Source of the DNA: a bacterium
GTDB lineage: Bacteria > Zhuqueibacterota > Zhuqueibacteria > Residuimicrobiales > Oceaniaggregativiventaceae
Direction of reading: 5' to 3'
DNA: 64,000 nt
NCBI GenBank assembly: GCA_029565675.1
Contig: JAKQNP010000019.1
Span: 124,001-188,000 of the forward strand
Part shown: positions 31,089 through 40,965 of the stretch, in pieces
How positions within the stretch are numbered: position 1 is the stretch's first letter
Layout: each line of letters starts with the position of its first letter
Notes under the pieces: model-generated
What the model saw: only the letters and a program-made list of their open reading frames with translations
Databases searched by the model: none
What the model was told of the DNA's origin: nothing
Position numbers and translations under genes: made by a program

Positions 31089-31892
31089 TTAATCGATTTT
31101 GATATCCTTTAAATCGCTTTGTGGATCGGGAAATTTGATATCCATTTTCCCGAGCTTTTCGACAAGAATCTTGGCGATGACCAGGTTGCGATACCATTTC
31201 CGATTGCTGGGAACGATTATCCAGGGAGCCCATTCGGTGCTCGTACGGCTTAAAACATGATTGTACGCGGTGGTATACTCGTCCCAAACTTTCCGTTCTT
31301 CCAAATCACCGACATTGAACTTCCAATGCTTGAGCGGATCGTCCAGCCTGGCCTGCAGCCGTTCCTTTTGTTCATCCTTGCTGATGTGCAAAAAGAATTT
31401 GAAAAGGGTCGTTCCTTCATCGGCCAACATCCGTTCGAACTGATTGATATGATCATAGCGTTTTTGCCAGACCGTTCTGGGCACAAGATTGTGGACGCGC
31501 ACCACGAGCACATCCTCATAATGGCTGCGGTTGAACAGCACGATCTCGCCGTTGCCCGGCACATGAGCATGGACACGCCAGAGATAATCATGGGCGATTT
31601 CAACCGCAGTGGGAACTTTAAAGTTCTTAACAAAGACCCCTTGTGGATTCAGCAGACCAAAAACGTGGCGAATGGCGCCGTCTTTGCCGCTGGTGTCCAT
31701 GCCCTGGATAACGACCAAAATCCGGTGTTTCTGCTGGGCATAGATTTTTTCCTGCAAGACTTGCAGTTCTTTGACCAGTTTTTCTGTTTCTTTTATGCCT
31801 TCCTTTTTACCTTTGTCCCACAGGCTCAAATCAGCGGGATCCCAATCCTTGAGAGTGATTTTCTTGCCGCTCTGGACTTGATAAGTATGCAT
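31089..31892 (-). CDS. ppk2: Polyphosphate kinase 2 family (PPK2)
   Basis: VIQGMDTSGKDGAIRHVF (Walker A), FNRSHYEDVLVVRVH, IVPSNRKWYRNL; internal start MHTYQVQSGKK at 31892. Confidence 0.93.
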   Translation of the reverse strand: MHTYQVQSGKKITLKDWDPADLSLWDKGKKEGIKETEKLVKELQVLQEKIYAQQKHRILVVIQGMDTSGKDGAIRHVFGLLNPQGVFVKNFKVPTAVEIAHDYLWRVHAHVPGNGEIVLFNRSHYEDVLVVRVHNLVPRTVWQKRYDHINQFERMLADEGTTLFKFFLHISKDEQKERLQARLDDPLKHWKFNVGDLEERKVWDEYTTAYNHVLSRTSTEWAPWIIVPSNRKWYRNLVIAKILVEKLGKMDIKFPDPQSDLKDIKID

Positions 31893-31985
31893 GGTTCTAT
31901 CCCCTTGTTGTGGTGTTCCCATCCCTTAACACCAGTGATGCATTTATAGAAATTCCTTTTCCCTGCTTCGAAGTATCGCTCTCCA

Positions 31986-32036
31986 ATTGATTTTACCGGA
32001 ACTCCGGCTCTTTGCACCGAATCCGGGAGAGAATTC
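31986..32036. repeat. Degenerate dispersed REP-like repeat, copy A
   Basis: attgattttaccggaactccggctctttgcaccgaatccgggagagaattc; about 75% identical to 63678-63727 by hand alignment. Confidence 0.6.
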
Positions 32037-32083
32037 ACGCGGGTGTTCATGACGATGAGCAACTGTAGAAAAGAGAGATCATC

Positions 32084-33250
32084 CTAACAGTGCGAATAGC
32101 GGCCGTAGGCCAGACAGGCTCTGAAATAGGCCTTCAGGTTTTCCGGCGGTGTGTCTTCGCGAAAGCTGTCCGAGCTGCCGATGATAAAGCCGCCGCCGGG
32201 TTTGGCGATTTCCATGGTCCACTTGACTGTGCGATCGACCAACTCGGGATCGCCAAATCGCATGACGTTGATGAGATCAATATAACCTTTCAAGGTGGTT
32301 TTTCGGCCGATCCGCTCCTTGGCCTCCTTCAGATCAAAATCGCCGGCCGGCGGCGGTGTGCATGTCTCCAGCACATCGATACCCGTAGCGGCGATCATCT
32401 CCATGCTCTTTCCCAGGCGACCATCATCGTAATAGTCATACAAGGCGCCATAGGTATGCGTCAATTCCACCTGTTCGCGAATCAGCGGCACGAAAACATC
32501 GCGAAAAATGTCTGGCGACCAGCCGGCGGAAAGAGAAGCAAAATACCAGCTGCCAAAAATGCATTCGGCACCGGCTTCGAGTACGGCTTTGAGCAGGCTC
32601 ATCGACTGCGCATGAAAAAGCCCGATGAGAGCCGCGAAAAACAGCCGATCGTCAAAATAATCGAGCATCAATTTTTCGAGTTCACGGGCAAAACCTGCCT
32701 GATGATCGAGAGCGCTGCGGATCGAAATGGAAACCAGGCCGCGATCGCCAATCCGCTTTCTTTCTGCTCGCATCCGGTCTGCATCGACTTTTATCGGCGG
32801 CAGCAGGTAGCGCAATGCGTGCAGATCGTCCGGAGTTTTGACCAGGCATTCGAGATGCTGGGGATTTGGGGTCACTCCATATTCCCGACCTGACGGCGGG
32901 ATGCGGGTCTTGTCGGTCAGAATGCCTGCCGGTGTAATAAATTTGCGTTCGACGATCTCGCAGTCACCTTCAGCAAAGCGTTTCTGTTCGACTCTCACCC
33001 CGGGCAGATCATAGGTTTCCGGAAACATCTCCAGATAATTGAGTGTGCCAAGATCATGGACATGCATCAGATCGACCTGCGGAAAATGGTTCCAGATCGT
33101 TTCGGGCTCAATGTTGCCGCAATTGCCCCACAGCCAGGCAAATAAACGGGGTGAAACCGGCACCCGATCGGGCTCCTGATGGTGAATGGCGGCCAACAGC
33201 CGCTCTCGTGAAGTCATTTCAGCTCGTGACATCAATCTTTCCCTTGTCAA
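32084..33250 (-). CDS. URO-D family protein, divergent
   Basis: MTSRERLLAAIHHQEPDRVPVSPRLFAW; GSWYFASLSAGWSPDIFRDVFVPLIRE; GIDVLETCTPPPAGDFDLKEAKERIG. Confidence 0.83.
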   Translation of the reverse strand: MTRERLMSRAEMTSRERLLAAIHHQEPDRVPVSPRLFAWLWGNCGNIEPETIWNHFPQVDLMHVHDLGTLNYLEMFPETYDLPGVRVEQKRFAEGDCEIVERKFITPAGILTDKTRIPPSGREYGVTPNPQHLECLVKTPDDLHALRYLLPPIKVDADRMRAERKRIGDRGLVSISIRSALDHQAGFARELEKLMLDYFDDRLFFAALIGLFHAQSMSLLKAVLEAGAECIFGSWYFASLSAGWSPDIFRDVFVPLIREQVELTHTYGALYDYYDDGRLGKSMEMIAATGIDVLETCTPPPAGDFDLKEAKERIGRKTTLKGYIDLINVMRFGDPELVDRTVKWTMEIAKPGGGFIIGSSDSFREDTPPENLKAYFRACLAYGRYSHC

Positions 33251-33726
33251 TGCGGTGATCCATCAACGCAAAGCCGAACGCGGGTCGACACACAAAAAAA
33301 GCCGTCGACTTGCATGAGTCGGCCGCCAGCCACTGGCAAATCCGGGCTTCGCAGTCGCGCAATTCTCAAAAAAATGATTATCGGCATTGCTGCCGCGGAT
33401 TGTACGGACCGCAAAACTGTCAAGATCCATCTTGACAGCATACAAAAATCTGCACTGAAATTCAAGCGAAAGATAGCGGTGTGTCGATCGTCGGATCTGT
33501 TCAACTCTCACAAATCCCAGCTGCAATCGGAAAACCGAGGACAGAACGACCGCACAGAAAACCCATACAAATCGACTGGTCAGGGGAAAAAAGTGGGGGT
33601 CCGGGTCAGCGTCAGATCGGGAAATAGATGAGAGAAACTGCAAATGCTGATTTCGTTCAACCAGGCTGCAAGATCGATTGTCCCTATCCTTTGCTGAGCA
33701 GGTGAAATGGCCAGGAAGGAAACGTT

Positions 33727-34425
33727 TCAGGCAAAGATACTTCGCGCGGTTTCAGCGACCTCGTTTTGCCTGGCGTCCAGATCGTCGACGGTAAACTCTT
33801 TTTCAGTCAAAACCGCATCGACCGGTTTGCCGATGACCAGGGCACAGCGGGAGAAGGGTTTGGGAATGTAGAATTTATCCCAGGTGCTGTTGAAAACCCA
33901 GGCGTGTTCGGCACTGGTCGCAACCGGCACGATCGACAGGTTCAAACGCCGCGCGAGAAAAATCATGCCCGGTTTCGATCGATGCAGCGGGCCTGAGGGG
34001 CCGTCAAGAGCCAGAGCGCCGATATAACCCTTTTTAAGAATGTGGGTCATTTCCAGCATCGCTCTGACCGCTTGTTTTTTATGCGACCCGCGCACCACCT
34101 GGTAACCAAAGCGCAGCAAAACGCCGGTCAGAATTTCGGCGGCCCAACTGGGAGCGGTCATCAGACAAATCGGTTCGTTAGAAAATTCCTGCAGCACCAA
34201 AAACAGATCGCTGTGCCAACAACTGTACAAATAGTTGGGAGACTCGAGCTTTTGGGCGTCCGGATGGACCCGGCGTTCGATGCGCAGCGTTTTGGTGATC
34301 ATCTTGATCAGACAATAGGCGAGAAAAGAGAGAAAAGCGGTAAAAGGTTTGGAATAGGTGATCCGTCGGCGGAATTGTTTGAGGCGCATGCGCAGCGAAA
34401 GCGGTGCTGCTGTGGATTCGTTCAT
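33727..34425 (-). CDS. DUF374 / lysophospholipid acyltransferase family protein
   Basis: CWHSDLFLVL, RFGYQVVRGSHKKQAVRAMLEM, ALDGPSGPLHRSKPGMIFLARRL. Confidence 0.88.
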   Translation of the reverse strand: MNESTAAPLSLRMRLKQFRRRITYSKPFTAFLSFLAYCLIKMITKTLRIERRVHPDAQKLESPNYLYSCWHSDLFLVLQEFSNEPICLMTAPSWAAEILTGVLLRFGYQVVRGSHKKQAVRAMLEMTHILKKGYIGALALDGPSGPLHRSKPGMIFLARRLNLSIVPVATSAEHAWVFNSTWDKFYIPKPFSRCALVIGKPVDAVLTEKEFTVDDLDARQNEVAETARSIFA

Positions 34426-34539
34426 CTTGAGTCCTTTGTGCTGGTGAGATTGCCGGTGATCATTCGAGCGACAGGCAAACGCGCGAGCCACAATACCCGA
34501 GTGAAGCGCTTCGCTGTATGTCCTTTCGAGGAACCGTTC

Positions 34540-35547
34540 TCACCAGCTGTCGTTCAGAGGTGCGTTTAAGAACGCAAGTCCGATTTGTGAAAAGCTGGTT
34601 ATGGCATAGCCGCCATAATCGTCGCGGCGGGCACTATCCGAGGCCTCACGCGCAACCGCTGTCTTTCGCCCCAGTCCGGTTCCGGTTCCTTCGTACCAGA
34701 GGTAGACCTTTTCACCCACTCCGGCAACGGTGGCGAACCACAGCGCTCCTTCATCCCAGGTTCCGACACGGCCGCGTTCGAACACGGGATTGTGGGGATA
34801 GCGTTCCCAATGCAAAAGATCGGTGGAGCGGGCCAGCCCGATGGCACGTGGATAATCGAAATAGCGATCGCAACCGCCATAGAACAGATAGAACCACGGC
34901 GGTTCATGCCAGATTCGCACCGTCGAAATGCTGAAACGATCGAAAGCGCCGGGCTGCCCGGAAGGCTGGAAAACCTGCTGTTCTTCCTGCAGATCGAATA
35001 GCAACCCATCCGCGCTCGGGCAGCAATAGATATCAAATGCACCCGTTGAATTCAAGCGCTGGTAAAAGATAAAATAGCGCCCCTGGTGGGCAACGATTTC
35101 CGGACTGGTTCCAGGAACCAACCGTTCGCGAGTGACTTTGGTGAAGTGAAAACCATCGTCCGAAATCGCCAGCCCGACGCCGGATGGCCGTTTGCCGCTC
35201 TTCCAGTCGCTGGCATGGGCGGTGTAATAGAGGTGTACACGGCCGTCGATGGCGATCGCTGCCGGATCGAGGATGTGACCGCTGTCATAGTCGGCTTTGC
35301 GATAGCCGACCCGCACGATCGGATTGCCGCTGAACGCTTCCCAATGCACGCCGTCAAAAGACTCCTGATCCGCTGTGGCAACACCGAGCTGGTCATGGCC
35401 TGCTTCATCCTGGCCGCGAAAATAATAAAAATAGCGATCGCGAAACCACAAAAGATCCGGGTTGGCGGCATGAATCGAGTGAAATGAACCGGGTTGCCGG
35501 GGAAGAATCGGATTGCCGGGGTGGCGCCGGAAGCGGATCATCTCCAT
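34540..35547 (-). CDS. GH43/GH130-like five-bladed propeller glycosidase-like protein
   Basis: RHPGNPILPRQPGSF, NPDLLWFRDRYFYYFRG, RSTDLLHWERYPHNPVF. Confidence 0.75.
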   Translation of the reverse strand: MEMIRFRRHPGNPILPRQPGSFHSIHAANPDLLWFRDRYFYYFRGQDEAGHDQLGVATADQESFDGVHWEAFSGNPIVRVGYRKADYDSGHILDPAAIAIDGRVHLYYTAHASDWKSGKRPSGVGLAISDDGFHFTKVTRERLVPGTSPEIVAHQGRYFIFYQRLNSTGAFDIYCCPSADGLLFDLQEEQQVFQPSGQPGAFDRFSISTVRIWHEPPWFYLFYGGCDRYFDYPRAIGLARSTDLLHWERYPHNPVFERGRVGTWDEGALWFATVAGVGEKVYLWYEGTGTGLGRKTAVAREASDSARRDDYGGYAITSFSQIGLAFLNAPLNDSW

Positions 35548-35562
35548 ATTCCTCTGTGAGGG

Positions 35563-36675
35563 TCAGACTGCACTTTTCTGCTCGGCAGCCATTTGCTTGC
35601 GTCTTTCGATGGTGTCGAACCAGGCTTTGATAACGGCTTGCACCAGGGTTGCCAGCGGAATGGCAAAAAAGAGTCCCCAAAACCCCCACAACCCGCCAAA
35701 GACCAAAACCGCAGCGATGATCGCCACCGGATGCAAATCCACCACCTCGGAAAGCAGCAATGGCGCGAGCAGATTGCCATCCAGAGCCTGGATGATCAGG
35801 TAGGCGATGATGACAGAAATCGAATTGCCGCTGAATCCCCACTGGATCAAAGCGATCAAGGTCGGCGGGAAAAACATCACGGTGGCGCCGATATAGGGCA
35901 TGAGCACCGACAGACCCGTAAACAGCGCGATGATCAGAGCATAGCGCAACCCCAACAGAATGAAAACGATATAACTGCCGACCGCAACAATCAGAATTTC
36001 CCAGATTTTGCCGCGAATATAGTTGCTGATCTGCTGATCGACTTCACGCCACACCCCGGAAGCCAGAGAGCGGTTTTCGGGCAGGAATCGCGAGGTCCAC
36101 ACTTTGATCAATCGCTTGTCTTTTAAAAAGAAAAAGATCAGAAAAGGCACGATGATCAGATAGACAAAAAAGGTGATCACATTCTTGACCGAGGAGATCG
36201 AAAAACTCAGCAAGCGCTGGCCGAGATCGGTCAATTGCGAGCTGAGCGAGACGAGCAGCTGGCGGATTTGGTCGCGGGAGATGACATCGGGATAGCGGTC
36301 GGATAAATGCATGATGGAGTGCTGCAAACTCGAAATCATGCTGGGAAGCTCTTCGAGCAATTGGCCGATCTGTCGGAATGCCATCGGCAGCAAGACGATG
36401 AGCAGTGTCAGAACAATGGCCAGAAAGCTGATAAAAACGAAAATCACCGCCAGCAGATGCGGACAACGATGTCTTTCGAGAGCCGAAACCGGTCCATCCA
36501 GAACATAGGCCAAAACAACAGCGATCAGCAGCGGGGTGAGCATTTTGCCGAACAGCAGCAGCAGCAAAAGAGCCGCAAGCAACAAGACGATCAGGATGAT
36601 CATCTGTGGGTCAGAAAAATGATTGTGCATCCAATCGCGAAAAAAAGTGATCATTGACGAATGGCACCCTTGCAA
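35563..36675 (-). CDS. AI-2E family transporter
   Basis: Multi-TM with VLAYVLDGPVSALER and PYIGATVMFFPPTLIALIQ...NLLAPLLLSEVVDLHPVAIIAAVLVFGGLWGFWG. Confidence 0.92.
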   Translation of the reverse strand: MQGCHSSMITFFRDWMHNHFSDPQMIILIVLLLAALLLLLLFGKMLTPLLIAVVLAYVLDGPVSALERHRCPHLLAVIFVFISFLAIVLTLLIVLLPMAFRQIGQLLEELPSMISSLQHSIMHLSDRYPDVISRDQIRQLLVSLSSQLTDLGQRLLSFSISSVKNVITFFVYLIIVPFLIFFFLKDKRLIKVWTSRFLPENRSLASGVWREVDQQISNYIRGKIWEILIVAVGSYIVFILLGLRYALIIALFTGLSVLMPYIGATVMFFPPTLIALIQWGFSGNSISVIIAYLIIQALDGNLLAPLLLSEVVDLHPVAIIAAVLVFGGLWGFWGLFFAIPLATLVQAVIKAWFDTIERRKQMAAEQKSAV

Positions 36676-36731
36676 TCAATTAACCGTTCTGGTCAGCGGC
36701 GTTCCCTCACCGGACGGGACAGCGCCGAGTT

Positions 36732-37856
36732 CTAGTGAAAGATAGCGAAAAAGACACCTGCCGCGACAGCAGAGCCGATGACACCCGCCACATTCGGTCC
36801 CATGGCATGCATCAGCAAATGGTTGTCCTGATCAAAACGCAGGGCATATTGCTGCACCACCCGCGCCGAGTCGGGCACTGCGGAAACACCGGCTGCACCG
36901 ATCAGGGGATTGATTTTTTCCTTTAAGAACAGATTCATGAACTTGCCAAACACAAGACCGCCGAAAGTGGCGATGATAAAGGAGAACAAGCCAAGAAAAA
37001 AGATGCCCAACGATTTGGCCGTTAAAAAAACCGATGCCTGGGTGCTCGCACCGACCGCAAACGAGAGCAAGATCGTGCAGATGTCGAGAAGCGCGTTGCC
37101 GGCCGACTTGGCAAGACGATCGGTAACGCCGCTCTCTTTCAGCAAATTACCCAACATGAGCATGCCGACCAAAGTCAAGGAGCCCGGAGCGATCAGCGAA
37201 GCACCGATGACCACGATAATCGGAAAGATGATTTTTTCCTGTTTGGAGACTTCGCGGGGCGGTTTCATGCGGATTCTGCACTCTTTTTCGCTGATGACCA
37301 GCTTCATAATCGGCGGCTGAATCAACGGCACCAGCGCCATATAGGAATAGGCGGCGATGGCGATGGGCCCCAGCAGATGCGGCGCCAGCTGTGAGGAGAG
37401 AAAAATAGAGGTGGGTCCGTCCGCACCGCCGATGATTCCGATCGACGCCGCTTCCGGATTGCTGAATCCCAACATCAGAGCGCCGAGATAGGTGACGAAA
37501 ATCCCCAGCTGGGCTGCCGCACCCAACAAGATCGATTTGGGGCTGGAAATGAGAGAAGAGAAATCGGTCATCGCGCCGATCCCAAGAAAGATCAGCGGCG
37601 GGAAAATACCGGAAGTCACTCCCCAATAGATCAAGCTGAAAACACTGCCTTTGTCATAGACCCCCAACGGCAAACCCGCCACATAGGGCATGTTGCCGAT
37701 GATCACACCGAAACCGATCGGCACGAGCAACAGAGGTTCATATTTCTTGACGATCGCCAGATAAATGGCTGTGCAACCGACCACAATCATGATGACATTG
37801 CCGAGCGTCATATTGATAAAACCGGTGGTCTGCCAGATTCTGTTCAGGATGTCCAT
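36732..37856 (-). CDS. Na+-translocating decarboxylase beta subunit (OadB/MmdB family)
   Basis: GVTSGIFPPLIFLGIGAMTDFSSLI, IGIIGGADGPTSIFLSSQLAP, GVSAVPDSARVVQ. Confidence 0.95.
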   Translation of the reverse strand: MDILNRIWQTTGFINMTLGNVIMIVVGCTAIYLAIVKKYEPLLLVPIGFGVIIGNMPYVAGLPLGVYDKGSVFSLIYWGVTSGIFPPLIFLGIGAMTDFSSLISSPKSILLGAAAQLGIFVTYLGALMLGFSNPEAASIGIIGGADGPTSIFLSSQLAPHLLGPIAIAAYSYMALVPLIQPPIMKLVISEKECRIRMKPPREVSKQEKIIFPIIVVIGASLIAPGSLTLVGMLMLGNLLKESGVTDRLAKSAGNALLDICTILLSFAVGASTQASVFLTAKSLGIFFLGLFSFIIATFGGLVFGKFMNLFLKEKINPLIGAAGVSAVPDSARVVQQYALRFDQDNHLLMHAMGPNVAGVIGSAVAAGVFFAIFH

Positions 37857-37857
37857 C

Positions 37858-38379
37858 TCATTCCTCCAGGTGATCGAGAACGATCAACAGATCGCCTTGA
37901 TTGACTGAATCGCCTTGCTGGCAGCGGATCTCTTTGACGATGCCCTCGGAGTTGGAGTGAATCTCATTTTCCATCTTCATCGCTTCAAGGATCAACACCG
38001 TCTGTCCCAAATGGATGACATCGCCGACTCGGACCAGAATCTTTTGGATTTGTCCCGGCAACGGTGCAATTACCGAAAGGGTATTGACAACCGAGGATGG
38101 CCGGTGCAAGACAATCGGATTTGTGCTCGCTTTGGCCCCTGAAGATGCCGTACGCGGTTTGGGAGCACTCTCCGTATCGCTGGCGTGCGATACACGGACC
38201 GGCTTGATATCCGGAACCTGATCGATGCCGAGATCCTTGAGACCAACCGTGTACTCTTTGCCTTCAACAGCGATGCGCGCTTCATAAGCGGTAAACGCCT
38301 TGATGGTTACCGCATAGACCTTGCCGCCGATTTCCAGACGCAATTCTTTCTCTTCCATCAGACCCTCCAGGTCCTTCAA
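37858..38379 (-). CDS. Biotin carboxyl carrier subunit of the decarboxylase
   Basis: Biotinylation motif LEAMKMENEIHS, APLPGQIQKILVRVGD. Confidence 0.93.
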   Translation of the reverse strand: MKDLEGLMEEKELRLEIGGKVYAVTIKAFTAYEARIAVEGKEYTVGLKDLGIDQVPDIKPVRVSHASDTESAPKPRTASSGAKASTNPIVLHRPSSVVNTLSVIAPLPGQIQKILVRVGDVIHLGQTVLILEAMKMENEIHSNSEGIVKEIRCQQGDSVNQGDLLIVLDHLEE

Positions 38380-38416
38380 AGGGAATTTTTATGCCAAATT
38401 CGCAGACGAAATCTGT

Positions 38417-38788
38417 TCAGCGCAAACGCGCCGGCAGAAACCGCCGGCTCAAACCACCGCCAATGCGCCAGGCCGATTGGGGACTGCCTTTTGCAAAGGT
38501 GATCTCGCTCTGCAGAACATCAAAATGCAGCCGGCGATAGAATTCCACCGCTGTGGCGATGGCGATCAAATGGTCATTCGGGATCTTTTCGTCGGCCGAT
38601 TTCGCGGCCGACAACAGAGATGGCGGCGAAACAGAACCCTCTTTGATCTGCCGCCTGGACCGCAACCGCCCGGCAATGTTGTTAAACGCAAGAATAATCA
38701 AAGAAATCAAGATCAAGCCAACAAAAACCACCAGCAAACCGCTGGCAGCGATGGTTAATCCGTTATTTTGTATCAGGTTTTCGACCAT
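38417..38788 (-). CDS. OadG-family (gamma/delta) small membrane subunit
   Basis: Single N-terminal TM LTIAASGLLVVFVGLILISLIILAF; position in the decarboxylase operon. Confidence 0.8.
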   Translation of the reverse strand: MVENLIQNNGLTIAASGLLVVFVGLILISLIILAFNNIAGRLRSRRQIKEGSVSPPSLLSAAKSADEKIPNDHLIAIATAVEFYRRLHFDVLQSEITFAKGSPQSAWRIGGGLSRRFLPARLR

Positions 38789-38939
38789 ATCGAATCCTCC
38801 GGGGATCCAGGGAGAACATTTCTTCTTTTAACCGCCCGGTGCAGTGCCTGCGGGCTGAATCGAGCGATCCGTGATTGCTCCAGGGCTGCAAAACCGATTG
38901 AGCCCATCAGCAACCCGAGAACCGGTATAATAAAATTCG

Positions 38940-40490
38940 CTACAGCGGAATGTTGCCGTGTTTTTTCGGCGGATTTTCGTCCCGCTTGTTGTGCAGCATT
39001 TCGATCGCTTTGATCAATTTGTAGCGCGTCAACTTGGGTTCGATCACTTCATCGACAAAGCCTTTGCTGGCAGCGACGTAGGGATTGGCGAACTTTTCCC
39101 GGTATTCGCTGATCTTTTCCTGCAGCTTGGCTTCCGGATCTTCGGCGGCTTTGATCTCTTTGGCAAAGATGATTTCGCTGGCGCCTTCCGGCCCCATCAC
39201 CGCGATCTCCGCGGATGGCCAGGCATACAGCACATCGCCGCGCAAATGTTTGGAGTTCATCACGCAAAAAGCGCCGCCATAGGCTTTGCGGGTGATGACG
39301 GTGATTTTGGGCACCGTCGCTTCTGCGTAGGCGTAGAGCATCTTGGCGCCATGGCGGATGATGCCGGTGAATTCCTGTTGGGTGCCCGGCATAAAACCCG
39401 GGACATCCTCGAAGGTCACGATCGGGATGTTAAAAGCATCGCAAAAACGAACAAAGCGCGCCGCCTTGATCGAGGCGTTGCCATCGATCACCCCGGCCAG
39501 ATATTTGGGCTGGTTGGCGACCAGACCGATGACGTGGCCGTTGAGATAACCGAAACCGATAATGATATTGGGGGCAAAGTATTCCTGGATTTCGAAAAAA
39601 TCGCCGTTGTCGAGAATCTTGAGCAGAATCGCTTTCATGTCATAGGGCTTGTGCGGCTCGTCGGGGACGATATAGTTGAGCTCGGCATCAAGGCGATCCA
39701 CGGGATCGTGGCACTCCACAGACGGGGGCTCTTCCAAATTGTTCTGCGGCAAGAAACAGACCAGTTTGCGGATTCCCTCGAACAATTCTTTTTCGCTGTC
39801 ATAGGTAAAATGCGAGATCCCGCTCTTGGTCGAGTGCACGTCGGCGCCGCCCAATTCGTCCGAGCTCACATCTTCATGGGTCACCGCCTTGACGATTTTG
39901 GGGCCGGTCAGAAACATAAAAGAGGTGTTGCGCACCATAAAGATGAAATCGGTCAGCGCCGGCGAATAGACCGCCCCTCCGGCAGCCGGTCCGACAACCG
40001 CGCTGATCTGCGGGATCACGCCGGAATAGAGAACATTGTTGAGGAAAATGCTCGTGTACCCGGCCAGCGAGTCGACGCCTTCCTGAATTCGGGCGCCGCC
40101 CGAATCGTTGATGCCGATGATCGGAGCGCCGACTTTGGCGGCCATGGCCTGAATCTTGACGATTTTCTCCGCCACCACTTTGGAGAGCGACCCGCCATAG
40201 ACGGTAAAATCGAATGAGTAGACATAAACCAGGCGGCCGTGAATGGTGCCATAACCGGTGATAATGCCGTCGCCGTAGATCTGTTTATCCTGTAAACCAA
40301 AAGCGTCCGCGTTGGAGACGCGAAACATGTCGATCTCTTCGAAACTGTAGGGATCGAGCAAAAGATTGATCCGCTCGCGGGCCGTCAATTTGCCTTTTTG
40401 GTGCTGTTTTTCGATCGCCTCCGGGCCGCCGCCCAATCGGGCCTGTTCGGTCTTTTCCTTTAGCTCGAGAATCTTGCGTTCTCTGCTCAT
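38940..40490 (-). CDS. mmdA: Carboxyltransferase subunit (methylmalonyl-CoA decarboxylase alpha / PccB family)
   Basis: GGGPEAIEKQHQKGKLTARERI, INDSGGARIQEGVDSLAGY, TRKAYGGAFCVMNSKHLRGD, KHGNIPL C-terminus. Confidence 0.95.
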   Translation of the reverse strand: MSRERKILELKEKTEQARLGGGPEAIEKQHQKGKLTARERINLLLDPYSFEEIDMFRVSNADAFGLQDKQIYGDGIITGYGTIHGRLVYVYSFDFTVYGGSLSKVVAEKIVKIQAMAAKVGAPIIGINDSGGARIQEGVDSLAGYTSIFLNNVLYSGVIPQISAVVGPAAGGAVYSPALTDFIFMVRNTSFMFLTGPKIVKAVTHEDVSSDELGGADVHSTKSGISHFTYDSEKELFEGIRKLVCFLPQNNLEEPPSVECHDPVDRLDAELNYIVPDEPHKPYDMKAILLKILDNGDFFEIQEYFAPNIIIGFGYLNGHVIGLVANQPKYLAGVIDGNASIKAARFVRFCDAFNIPIVTFEDVPGFMPGTQQEFTGIIRHGAKMLYAYAEATVPKITVITRKAYGGAFCVMNSKHLRGDVLYAWPSAEIAVMGPEGASEIIFAKEIKAAEDPEAKLQEKISEYREKFANPYVAASKGFVDEVIEPKLTRYKLIKAIEMLHNKRDENPPKKHGNIPL

Positions 40491-40548
40491 ACCCTTCTCC
40501 TCTGAGAGACTTCCAGACTTGCAAGTGTAAACCTTAGACGAGGTTTTT

Positions 40549-40965
40549 TCAATGCGCCTGTTCTTCGCCGTGTTGACAGATTTCGGTCAGCACTTTGCCG
40601 GTCGATCGAGGATGCAGAAAAGCGATCTGGTTGCCGTGCGCGCCCGGGCGGGGAACCACGTCGATCATCTCGATCTGGTTGCTGCGCATGTTTTCGATTT
40701 CCCCCTCGATGTCGTCGGTCTGCAGGGCGATGTGGTGAATGCCCTGCCCCTTTTTCTCGAGAAAACGGGCGATCGGGCTCTCGGGATCGGTCGGCTCGAG
40801 CAATTCGATATGGACCTCGCCGATGCGAAAAATGGCGACGCGCACCTTTTGATCCGTCACCTCTTCGATGCCGACCAGCGGCAACCGCAATTGGTCGCGG
40901 TAGAACGGAATGGTGGCTTCCAGAGATTCCACCGCAATGCCGATATGGTTGATCTGGGTAATCAT
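40549..40965 (-). CDS. mce: Methylmalonyl-CoA epimerase
   Basis: INHIGIAVESLEATIPFYRDQL, KGQGIHHIALQTDDI, FLHPRSTGKVLTEICQ. Confidence 0.94.
   Translation of the reverse strand: MITQINHIGIAVESLEATIPFYRDQLRLPLVGIEEVTDQKVRVAIFRIGEVHIELLEPTDPESPIARFLEKKGQGIHHIALQTDDIEGEIENMRSNQIEMIDVVPRPGAHGNQIAFLHPRSTGKVLTEICQHGEEQAH

Noticed and set aside
38940-40490. Propionyl-CoA carboxylase interpretation of the carboxyltransferase
   Set aside because: No biotin carboxylase in the operon, whereas OadB-, OadG- and biotin-carrier-type subunits are adjacent; a membrane decarboxylase fits better.
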